Shown: piece by piece, positions 11,565 through 19,692 of the stretch
Numbering within the stretch: position 1 is the first letter of the stretch
How the letters are laid out: each line of letters begins with the position of its first letter
NCBI GenBank assembly: GCA_021464525.1
Contig: JADRCO010001356.1
Location: 1-20,032, forward strand
Reading direction: 5' to 3'
Length of the DNA stretch: 20,032 nucleotides
DNA from: Rhizophagus sp. LPA8_4_AMF
Taxonomy: Eukaryota > Glomeromycota > Glomeromycetes > Glomerales > Glomeraceae
Position numbers and translations under genes: made by a program
The notes under the pieces: model-generated
Told to the model about the DNA's origin: nothing
Seen by the model: only the letters and a program-made list of their open reading frames with translations
The model's database searches: none

Positions 11565-13414
11565 ATGGAACAAGAAAAATTAATACAAGATATTAGTGAT
11601 CGTAAATCCACGGAAAGTTATGATGACCTTGTCGTCATGGAAATCTCCGATCAGATTAAATTCGAAAAACAATTATTAAGAAAGATAGATTTTAGATTAT
11701 TACCTATAATTCTCGCTTCTTTTTTCATCGCTTGTTTGGATCGAAGTAATATTGGTAACGCTCGGCTTGCAGGAATAGAAAAAGATTTAAACATGAGCGA
11801 TCAACAATTTCAAATTGTTCTCGCGATGTTTTTTGTGGGAGAAGTGGCAATGAAAATTCCATCAAATCTTGTAAATAATTTTTTAATTTTTTTTATAAAA
11901 TATTATTCAAAGATATTCATTATTTTATATCCTCTTGTTAGTTATTGCATAAATTCACACCATCCGTATGGATCCCATTCATAATGTTTTTATGGTCCAT
12001 TACAACATGTTGTATGTCTGTCGTTAAAAACTTTGAAGAATTATGCTTTACACGTTTATTTTTAGGGTTAACAGAAGCTGGTTGGTAATTTTTTTATAAA
12101 AGAATTTTAAAATATAATAATTTTTGTGCATTGCATTTTTTTTATGTCATAAAATTGATATTAATATAAAAAAGACTCATAGTAAATGCTATATATATAT
12201 TTATTTATAGGTATGTTACCAGGAGTAATGTACTTGTTAAGTGTATGGTATAATCCTGAAGATTTGGCAACACGTCTTACAATTTTTTATTGCGGAGGAG
12301 CTCTTGCAGGAGCATTTGGGTAATTTTAATAAATTTTTTTTTATTTTAATACTATACAGTATATCTGATGTGGTAAATTAATTTTAATTAATAAAACATT
12401 TTTGTAAAAATTTTTCAGTGGATTTATTTCATTTGTAGTCACAGGAAATATGAACGGAATCTTAGGAATGGAGGGATGGAGATGGTTATTACTCATTGAA
12501 GGAATATGTTCATTATTTATTTCAATAATCGCATATTTCTTACTTCCAGATTTTCCATCAAGAGCAAAATTTCTTACAACACACGAACGAAATTTAATTC
12601 TTAATCGGTTAGTAACTCCAAATGGATCATATGAAAATGATAATAGATCTTCTAAAGAATTTTCAAAAGATGGAATTATACTTGCATTTTCAGATTGGAA
12701 AACTTATTATATGATGATAATGAAAACTTTTAGTGGAGTTGTATTAAATTCTATAGCTTTACATTTACCAACATTAGTTAATTCAATGATATATGATACA
12801 TTAAAAAGTCAAATTTTAACGGTCCCTCCTTATATATTCGCATGTGGATTTTCTTTATTAATGGCTTTACATTCCGATAAAACTAAAGAACGTCCAATTC
12901 ACCTTTCAATAGCTGCTATTATAAGTTTAATAGGATTTATAATTTTAGGAACTTCTAATGATATCGTTGTATCTTATCTTGCAACATTTTTATGTACATC
13001 AGGATTATGGAGTCTTTCACCAATCTTATTAACTTGGGTAACAGATATTTTTGCTTACCCACAAGAAAAACGATTGGTTGCTCAAGCAATGGTTCTCACT
13101 CTTTCTAATCTATCAGGTAAAATAAATTTATGTTAATATTTACGATATGTAGTAATTTACATTTTATATATATGGTATATGTATTATATTAATTTGTAGG
13201 TATAATATCATCGAACCTTTATCCAAAAAGTGATGGTCCAACCTATTGTAAGTATAAAATATTTTTTTCACTTTATTTAAATATAATACGATTTTAATAA
13301 TTTCATTTCATAATTGTCACAGTTTTTGGAAACATTTTTAATGCGTCCTTACTTGGATTGGTCATATTATTTGCCATCATAATGCGTTATATACTAAACC
13401 GAAAAAATTGTTGA
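11565..13414 (+). CDS. MFS anion:cation symporter, allantoate/nicotinate permease-like (six exons)
   Basis: Plasma-membrane transporter related to Dal5/Tna1-type permeases, which import small organic anions such as allantoate or nicotinate. Exons are 11565-11870, 11942-12080, 12211-12319, 12419-13116, 13200-13247 and 13323-13414. Joined, they give an open frame of 463 residues, slightly short for the family. Family motifs appear in order: DRSNIGNARLAGI (59-71) after TM1, GEVAMKIPSNL (92-102), LGLTEAGMLPG (about 143-153), GWRWLLLIEG in the exon 4 part, a VPPY segment in the second half, SSNLYPKSDGPTY (421-433), and a last helix ending in RYILNRKNC. Five introns end in AG. Four start with standard GTA, but the exon 2 donor must be GTTGGT to keep EAGMLPG in frame, which is unusual. 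The real substrate is unknown. The gene converges on the amidase 90 bp away. Confidence 0.9.
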
Positions 13415-13451
13415 AAAATAACAATAGACAAATAATTTAATAATATAATTT

Positions 13452-13470
13452 AATAAATAAAGTAAATAAA
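13452..13470 (+). terminator. Overlapping AATAAA polyadenylation signals
   Basis: AATAAA occurs at 13452-13457, 13456-13461 and 13465-13470, 38-56 bp after the transporter stop codon. This fits its 3' end formation. It lies in the 90-bp gap before the convergent amidase stop, so the two transcripts probably overlap at their ends. Confidence 0.5.
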
Positions 13471-13504
13471 TAAGATTTAAGAAAAAATAATTATTTTTTA
13501 AAAA

Positions 13505-14206
13505 TTATAACTTTGGAGAAGGTTTAGAGAAAGAATCATATAAAAGAGGCCATAAAGAATCTCCAGGATCAATTTTTTCTACAGAAGTATGGAAATGACC
13601 TACAACTCCTCGTACTTCATTTTCATTTAATAATCTAGTAATAATTTTTCCATCACTTCCTTTGGGAGGTAATTTTCTTGGAATTGTTGGTACAACTTTA
13701 CATAAAGCTTCAACAACTTGAACAACTCTAGTTTTTTGTTGTTCTGTAAAATCAAGGTGTTTATAAGGTACACCTGATCTTGGGTCTCTTGAATAAACTT
13801 CTTTACGAGGCCACTTTGGATCTTGTTGATTAATATAAAATTGATTATTAATTTCAATTCCAATTGAATGATCATTAACTCCTTTTGCTTGCCATGCTCT
13901 TTTAGTAAAATCGAGAGATTGATAAACTGTTCCATCACGATCAATCATCAAATGAACTGATAGACCTCGTCTAACTAATACGTTAAAACACTCTTTAGAA
14001 GAATTAGCAACATCCCAATGTAAAACTATCGTATCAATTTTTGATCCAGATGGGTCTGTTCGTTCGTCCCAGTGATCCTTGAGAAGAGGAGTATGAAAAC
14101 TCATTCCTCGTTGTTTATCATTAAAATTAATAACGGGGAATGAAACCTTATGTTCTTTCCCATTAAAGATGAAAGCATTATTTGGTTCGAGTTGAATTTG
14201 AGACAT
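13505..14206 (-). CDS. N-acetylmuramoyl-L-alanine amidase, Amidase_2/PGRP-like (intronless)
   Basis: The family cuts the bond between N-acetylmuramic acid and L-alanine in bacterial cell walls or muropeptides, using zinc. The 233-residue protein has one domain from about residue 55 to 218. By alignment with AmpD and T7 lysozyme, the zinc ligands are His63 (IVLHWD), His204 (VVGHFH) and Asp213 (KIDPG). Catalytic-type residues are Glu118 (GIEINN) and Lys211. SVHLMIDRDGTVYQ (83-96) is the usual strand after the first histidine. All key residues are intact. No signal peptide or membrane segment is visible, so a cytoplasmic place is predicted. The ATG at 14206 starts a short leader of about 55 residues not assigned to the domain. 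The gene has no intron, unlike both neighbours, and uses A/T-rich codons like the host. It may derive from bacteria or phage. A eukaryotic recognition-protein role is the alternative. Confidence 0.88.
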   Translation of the reverse strand: MSQIQLEPNNAFIFNGKEHKVSFPVINFNDKQRGMSFHTPLLKDHWDERTDPSGSKIDTIVLHWDVANSSKECFNVLVRRGLSVHLMIDRDGTVYQSLDFTKRAWQAKGVNDHSIGIEINNQFYINQQDPKWPRKEVYSRDPRSGVPYKHLDFTEQQKTRVVQVVEALCKVVPTIPRKLPPKGSDGKIITRLLNENEVRGVVGHFHTSVEKIDPGDSLWPLLYDSFSKPSPKL

Positions 14207-15049
14207 TTTGGTTTAAAATAGACTCACAAATATCCTAACATTTATTCATATTTATTATGTTCCATGATTAGTAATACGCTAATACAATTAAATTTACTAT
14301 TGATACTTTGGCGTTAAACTTAAATATCGGAATCTCCGAAGCTACCATTTTTAATTATGCAAATTTGTACGTCTATTGCATCCAGTGTCACCGAGTTCAT
14401 GCTATAATTGTTTCATCCTCCTTATTTGTCATATTTCATTGTAACGGGTATTTCATTGTAACGGGTATTTCATTTTAACGGAGTTATTCCGATTTTATTA
14501 ATTTGAGCCAACATTATAAATTTCTTACAACAAACAAAAATTTACACAAAAGCAAAATATGAGTAGGACGTAATGAATGATAATTATTATGCGCAAAATG
14601 TTGTTAATGATAAAGGTATTATACAAAATTTATACCGCTCTACCCTCATTACTATATGTAGATTTATATGAATAAAATTTTGACTTCAAAGAAATAATCC
14701 TATACTTGTTGGATTCATCCCGTCATTTTAGATTAATATTTTGATAAAAGCAATATTGACCGATATATACATATTTTTTTGAATTATTATAATTTAAAAT
14801 AAATGATCGTATATAATAAATATAAAGTGAAAATCGGTTTACTAATTTGTAAAATTTAGTTTTTGAAAAGTTTTAAAGAAATTTTAATAATTTTAAGCAG
14901 ATTTTTGATATGTAAGTATTTTAATGATTTTACAATTATATAGGAGTGCATTAATTATAAAATAATACATTATCTGTTATTATAATAACCAAGTATATAC
15001 CGATATTTTTCATAAAAATCCCGATCAAGAAATAGCGGAGCCGGGTCAG
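14207..15049. other. Intergenic region upstream of the amidase
   Basis: The region should contain the amidase promoter. The only structure that stands out is a 17-bp tandem repeat at 14432-14482. No other gene or RNA is seen. Confidence 0.55.
14432..14482 (+). repeat. 17-bp tandem repeat, three copies
   Basis: Units tatttcattgtaacggg (14432-14448 and 14449-14465) are identical, and tatttcattttaacgga (14466-14482) differs at two positions. The array starts about 225 bp upstream of the amidase start codon. A cluster of repeated transcription-factor sites is possible, since each unit contains an AACGG core like a Myb site. A chance minisatellite is equally compatible. Confidence 0.75.
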
Positions 15050-15745
15050 AAATGACGTAATTTCTGAGATCTAAAGCTGGTCCGAGTTCAAAAACAGGAC
15101 ATTTTTTTTTAGTGGCCCAAACTCCAAAACTTATTTGTCACCCGTTATTTTAAAGTTGTGAGTCAATTTATTAAGCGTAACAAGTAAACGATACATAAGA
15201 AAGATACAGAGTCACAGACTAAAAAGAAATTTGTCACCCGTTATTTGTCACGCACGTCTGACAGGTTGGTGGCGCAGCAATTTTCAAAAATTGTAAAAAT
15301 AAGTTTATTATATAACAAAAAAACATCAAAATTCTCTAGTAAACGTATTTTTTGCTGCCCTGCAAGTTTACTTAAAGGTCGGAAGGAGGTTTTGAATGCA
15401 GTTTTTTGACTTTATATATGAAAACTAAAAAATTCGTCTTTGTCGATCATTCCTAAAAATGGTTAGATTAATTTTAATGAAAAAAAGTGGTTTATTTGAA
15501 TAACTCAGAAATGACATTTGAACCCGCCTTTGATGCTCTAAGTAAACTTGCAGAACAGACAAAAATACACATACAGCATTACTTTTCTAAAGCTTATATA
15601 TATTGAAAATTTTCTTTTTTTTGCAATTTTTTTGCGCTACAGTTGGTCAGCTGCGCCACCAACCCGGCACACAATTCAGACGTGCATTTGTCCCTAACTG
15701 TCACACATTTCGGACTTGCAGATCTAAAACTAAATGACATCATTT
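15050..15745. mobile_element. Large imperfect fold-back (inverted-repeat) element
   Basis: The two halves match in inverse order over most of their length. Outer ends are aaatgacgtaattt (from 15050) and its diverged inverse aatgacatcattt (ending 15745), followed by shared AGATCT and GTCCGA blocks. Further in, gcacgtctga (15252-15261) matches 15676-15685, then ggttggtggcgcagc matches near 15650-15665. Inner blocks around ctgcaagtttactta (15360-15375) match near 15540-15555. The left half carries about 130 bp extra, bounded by 18-bp direct repeats at 15133 and 15229. No protein is encoded. This fits a non-autonomous fold-back transposon. No target-site duplication was identified, so the exact ends are uncertain. 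Confidence 0.7.
15133..15246 (+). repeat. 18-bp direct repeats inside the fold-back element
   Basis: The sequence atttgtcacccgttattt occurs identically at 15133-15150 and 15229-15246, with a partial third copy (atttgtca) at 15243-15250. The repeats bound a segment that has no counterpart in the opposite arm. They may mark a secondary insertion or slippage duplication. Confidence 0.7.
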
Positions 15746-16299
15746 ATTGCCTTATAAAAGCTAATGGTAAAATTCAAATAAATATAAACCAGGTAATAAA
15801 ATGAATATCCAAATTATTAAAGTTTAATCAACTGATAGGTGTCTCCTAAACTTTCCTTCCTATTTGGTTGTTCCTACCTGGCATTAAAGTAAAGCCTATC
15901 ACATGTGCAAATAAACATTGTATAATTTTAAACATAATATTTAAATAACACATTACTGATCACATATACAAACAGACTTCAATATCTGTCATATATAATT
16001 GTTAATGAAATTCTAGGAACAGGTGTAAGAAAGGTGGCATATACTAGTTTAATACAACTAAAGTTCCTAAAAAATTATGTAATAAATGTTACTAATTATT
16101 AATTTTTTCATATAAATTAAAATGTATATAGTTTAAGTTAATTTTTGTAAATTTTTTTTAGTTAAACCCAATTTTATTGCATAAAAATTTTTGTATTGTG
16201 TGATAAATATTAGGTAATATTTTAGGGGGAGGGAAGTATAAAAAGGTCTTAATATATATAGTGTAATGTAAAATTTGTTATAAATATAGGGGGGAGGGG
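15746..16299. other. Spacer between fold-back element and hAT transposon
   Basis: No gene is seen. A weak inverted repeat (ccaggta at 15789-15795, tacctgg at 15875-15881) and two G-rich patches (near 16225 and 16289) are present. The second patch is the target site of the hAT insertion. Confidence 0.55.
16292..16299. repeat. Left target-site duplication of hAT element (decayed)
   Basis: The 8 bp gggagggg directly outside the left terminus match ggaagagg (19311-19318) outside the right terminus at 6 of 8 positions. hAT elements duplicate 8 bp on insertion. Both differences are G to A in the right copy. Confidence 0.65.
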
Positions 16300-16415
16300 C
16301 AGTGTTTAAATTTGGTAGTGCGGTCATGTGCGTATGCACATGACTAGTGAAATTCTGCACACAATTTTTTTAAAAGTGTGCGCAAATCCACACAGCACAC
16401 AGTTGCGCACACCTT

Positions 16416-16517
16416 TGCACAATTCTGCACAATTTCGCACAATGCGCACAATTCTGCACAATTCTGCACAATTCTGCACAATTCTGCACAGTTCTGCACA
16501 GATGCACACAGATGCCG
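16416..16517 (+). repeat. Subterminal 10-bp tandem repeats (attctgcaca) of the hAT element
   Basis: Five consecutive 10-bp units occupy 16451-16500 (four attctgcaca, then gttctgcaca), preceded and followed by irregular gcaca motifs. Similar gcaca/tgtgc motifs lie inside the right end (19181-19290). Subterminal repeats of this kind bind hAT transposases. Reading frames across the array on both strands are artefacts of the repeat. Confidence 0.85.
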
Positions 16518-16626
16518 CACAGTTATACAAGTTACTAAATTTGTTCATTATTCATCACGAAAAATTTAAAAATTTTTTTTCAATATTTTCAACTTTTAAC
16601 ACAATAAAAGATGGAAAATAATAATA

Positions 16627-16834
16627 CTAGTGAACAGTGTTGGCATTTACTGGAATCTGGAAACTGGAAACATGTATTCCAGATTGATTCCAGTGCTTTT
16701 TAAAGCACTGAAATCAAATTTCCAGATTCTAAAAGCCATTGGAATCAATATGGAATTAAAATTCCAATTTTCCAGATTCCAGCTTCCAGTAAAATTTTCA
16801 TTGGAAACCAGAATTTTCCATCACTGCTAGTGAA
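16627..16834. repeat. Perfect 8-bp target-site duplication of nested element
   Basis: The sequence ctagtgaa occurs at 16627-16634 and again at 16827-16834, directly flanking the 192-bp insertion. Removing the insertion and one copy restores the transposase frame, which confirms these as an insertion duplication and not chance. Confidence 0.92.
16635..16826. mobile_element. Nested hAT-like MITE, 192 bp
   Basis: The ends cagtgttgg (16635-16643) and ccatcactg (16818-16826) are inverted with one mismatch, and ctggaa/ttccag motifs recur through the element as subterminal repeats. The 8-bp duplication marks it as a hAT-type non-autonomous element, but its interior does not resemble the host hAT (ctggaa instead of gcaca motifs). 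It therefore probably uses a different transposase source. The frame running through 16630-16830 is an artefact. Confidence 0.88.
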
Positions 16835-19310
16835 TCAGAAACTCCAGGTGGTTCAAAAAGAAAACCAAAAAATAAGAATATTTCAACAGCTAAAAAGCCA
16901 AAAACTACCATTTCTCCAAAAGAACAATGGTGTACAGTATATGGAGACTGGTTAGAATATTGTGAAATTAATGAAACAACTTATATGTTTTGCACTTGGT
17001 ATGAAAAAGCGGGTTATAGAAATCAAATGGCTAAAGGATGCGCTACTTATAAGAAAGATTTACTTGATAGGCATGTTAAGAATCAAGAACATACTCTTTT
17101 GGAAAATGCAAGAAAAACAAATCAACCTAATATAATACAAAGTTTATCTCGAAATCTACTTAACGACAAGAAAAAAATAGTTAATCAAATGAAGTGCGTT
17201 TATTTTGCAGCTAAAAGTCATCTTTGTTAAATCTTTATTCTGGCTTATATAATTTAGTTTTAAATATTAATAAGTCTGAAAATATTATGCATTATCCTCT
17301 TAAACCTCCTCCTCTTTCTTCCTTAAAACCATCTGTTGATACTTCTCAATATGGGACATATCTTAATCCAATGTCTGCACAAAAATTTGAAGAAGCAATT
17401 TTTTATGTAATTGAAAAAGCATTAGTTGACGAAATTAAAGTTTCTGACCAATGGAGCCTTTTAATTGATGAATCAACATCAATTACCAATGAAAAATATT
17501 TAGTATTTGTTTCAAAACATATGGCAAATAATGTACTTGTAGTGCATTATTTGGGTTGATAGAATTAGAAGATTGTAATGCTAATAATATAACAGCTTAC
17601 ATAAAAAATTTTTTAACAGAAAAAGATTTGCAAATTAAAAATATTGCACATTTTGGAAGTGATGGTGCCTCTGTTATGACAGGTTAGCAAATTAAAATAT
17701 ACGTTTTACGTAATATTTGTATATTTGTGCACATGTAATGATATAAAATATTTATAGTTATTAGCAAATTTTTAATTTAGGATGCATTAATGGCGTTGCA
17801 ACACAATTAAAAAAGGAAAATCCGTTCATGACTTCCGTTCATTGCATTGCACATAGACTTCACTTAGCAGGTCAAGATGCTGCAAGAGAAGTACCATATT
17901 TTAAAGAATATGAAAATATATGCAAGCAGTTATATGGATATTTTAGCGGGTCTTACAAAAGAATGCAAAATTTGAAGCTTATCCAAGAAATGAATGATGA
18001 TCCACAACTTACTATCCTGAATATTATTAATACGAGATGGCTCTCTATGTCAAATGTTGTACATAATCTTCATTAGATTATTTTTCAATTATAGATGCAC
18101 TTAATGATGATATAAATAATGCAAAAAATTTAAGAGATAAAATTCAGGCTTTTCAATTAATTGATAATCTTGATCCAAATTTTATTATTTCAACGATATT
18201 TTTGGCAGATTTAATGTATGTTTTATCAAAAATGATCAAGACTTTTCAATACGACCATATAGATCTTTCAAAAGTAAAAAATTCATTGGAAATAACAATT
18301 TCAGTAATTGAGGCACAATTTGTTGGAACTGATGATATTTTACTAACATATGAAATAATTTTATATTAATATATGGAAATTAATAATATCCTTTCTGATC
18401 ATTTACCTTCTTTTATTTTAAAATTTGCTAAAGCAATTGTTAAAATTCTACAAAATTGATTCCCTGATTCAGAAATTTATAATGCACTAAGAATTTTTGA
18501 TCCCAAATTTTTACCTCAAAGAGAAAGTGATATTGCAAATTATGGAGATAATGATATTAAAATTTTGGTAGAATATTTTGGAAATGATCATTTATCAACT
18601 TCTGGCAAAAATTTTCCTGTATATTTTAACAAAATGATTTAAAACAAGAATGAGGAATAGTCAAACAAATTATGAAATCAATTCGTAGTTTTGATTTTGT
18701 GACAGGATGGGAACATATTTGGAATACAAAACTTCATTTTGTGGATAATTATCTAATTGTTTCTAAACTGATTAGGTTAGCTTTAATAATTCCTTTTTCT
18801 AATGCTCATGTTGAACAGGTATTTTCTCATCATAAATTAACTAAGATCAAATTAAGAAATCGGATGAATAATAAGACATTAAATATGCATTTGATGATAT
18901 TTTCAAATGGTCCTGATGATTTTCATAATTTTGGTTGGGATTGCGCATATAATTATTGGGCAAATCAGCAAGTTCAACAGGCTAAATAGTAGATAGGAAT
19001 ATTTTTACTTTTTTTCTTTTTTCTAATATTCATATTTTATATGTTTATAAGTTTATAATTAATATAATTACATAATATAATTTTCATTCAATCAATAAAT
19101 TTTTAATTTTTGATATAAATTTTCCAAATATTATTTTTGTATACATGTATATAATAAAATTTATACTATAAATTTTTTTTTGCACACATTTAACAAAATT
19201 TTAATGTGTCATTTTGAGGTATTTTCGCACAGCCTATGATAATTTCTGCACATGATTTATCAAAGTGTGCGCCTTTCACACACCATTGCAGGTTTGAAAT
19301 TTACACACTG

Positions 19311-19318
19311 GGAAGAGG
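19311..19318. repeat. Right target-site duplication of hAT element (decayed)
   Basis: ggaagagg, the partner of gggagggg at 16292-16299, matching at 6 of 8 positions. Confidence 0.65.
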
Positions 19319-19692
19319 TTATAGATTTATAATAAATAAATATTTATATATTATTGTATAGGAGAGGAGCAATATCATTTATTTTAGTATAGGTCAATGT
19401 ATGATTGGTTCTAATTTTGCTATATCAGTAGTAAAATTAGTATTAAACCAATTATACATTAACCTATAAAATAAGTTGCATAGTATTAAATATTATATAA
19501 AAGTTTTTCACTACACTTTAGATAATAATAAATAATAATAAGAAAGAAATTAATATATTTTTTAATTTAGTTATTTTATTTATATAATAATAAAATTTTG
19601 CTAATAAGATTTTTTATATCACTTATAATAAATTATTTAACTAAAAATTTCAACTTTCAATACTTCTTTACAGAAACTTGATATTTTTAATC
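19319..19692. other. Spacer holding a fold-back hairpin
   Basis: No gene is seen. The hairpin at 19379-19474 is the only clear structure, and the remainder is A/T-rich. Confidence 0.55.
19379..19474. repeat. 96-bp imperfect hairpin (fold-back MITE candidate)
   Basis: The arm 19379-19420 pairs with the arm ending at 19474 over about 38 positions with two small bulges. Shared blocks, read on the left arm and on the complement of the right arm, are ttatttt, ataggt, attggtt and ctaatttt. The loop is about 10 nt. It is not coding. It could be a miniature fold-back element or give hairpin RNA if transcribed. Confidence 0.65.

Larger units (their letters stand above)
16611..18989 (+). pseudogene. 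hAT transposase pseudogene, interrupted by a nested element
   Basis: Encoded a DNA-cutting transposase. The ATG at 16611 gives MENNNTSE, the frame is cut by the insertion at 16635-16834, and it resumes in frame at 16835. In order it shows a degraded zinc-finger region (FCTWYEKAG...LLDRHVKNQEH; the expected second Cys is Tyr), the catalytic-core start with LLIDESTSI (17461-17487), then FGSDGASVMTG split by a likely intron at 17683-17780, HCIAHRL near 17840, RWLS near 18034, and the C-terminal dimerisation domain (PFSNAHVEQVFS in 18672-18989). The usual ER in that motif is EQ. Net -1 frameshifts lie near 17217, 17555, 18070 and 18643-18672, with in-frame stops at 18367 (TAA), 18457 (TGA) and 18640 (TAA). 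It is clearly non-functional. Confidence 0.9.
16300..19310 (+). mobile_element. hAT-superfamily DNA transposon (inactive), 3011 bp
   Basis: The ends are cagtgtttaaattt (16300-16313) and its inverse aaatttacacactg (19297-19310), matching at 13 of 14 positions. CAGTG ends, an 8-bp decayed target duplication (16292-16299 and 19311-19318), GCACA-rich subterminal repeats at both ends and a single transposase frame identify a full-length hAT element. The size is typical for an autonomous copy. The transposase is broken by frameshifts, stops and a nested element, so this copy cannot move by itself, although its ends could still be used by a related transposase. Confidence 0.9.

Noticed and set aside
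13627-13944. 105-residue minus-strand frame.
   Set aside because: It overlaps the amidase in another frame and has low-complexity I/L/K/N composition.
15046-15067. Near-perfect palindrome around TGACGTAA that looks like an ATF/CREB site.
   Set aside because: It coincides with the outer end of the fold-back element and is not near a gene start, so an element terminus explains it better.
16416-16517. Regular repeats that could suggest a CRISPR array.
   Set aside because: The period is 10 bp with no spacers, and the position inside a hAT end explains it.
16328-16621. Overlapping frames on both strands rich in NSAQFCT or CAELCRIV repeats.
   Set aside because: They come from the 10-bp gcaca subterminal repeats of the hAT element.
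16630-16830. 66-residue frame.
   Set aside because: It lies almost entirely in the nested MITE and reflects its repeats.
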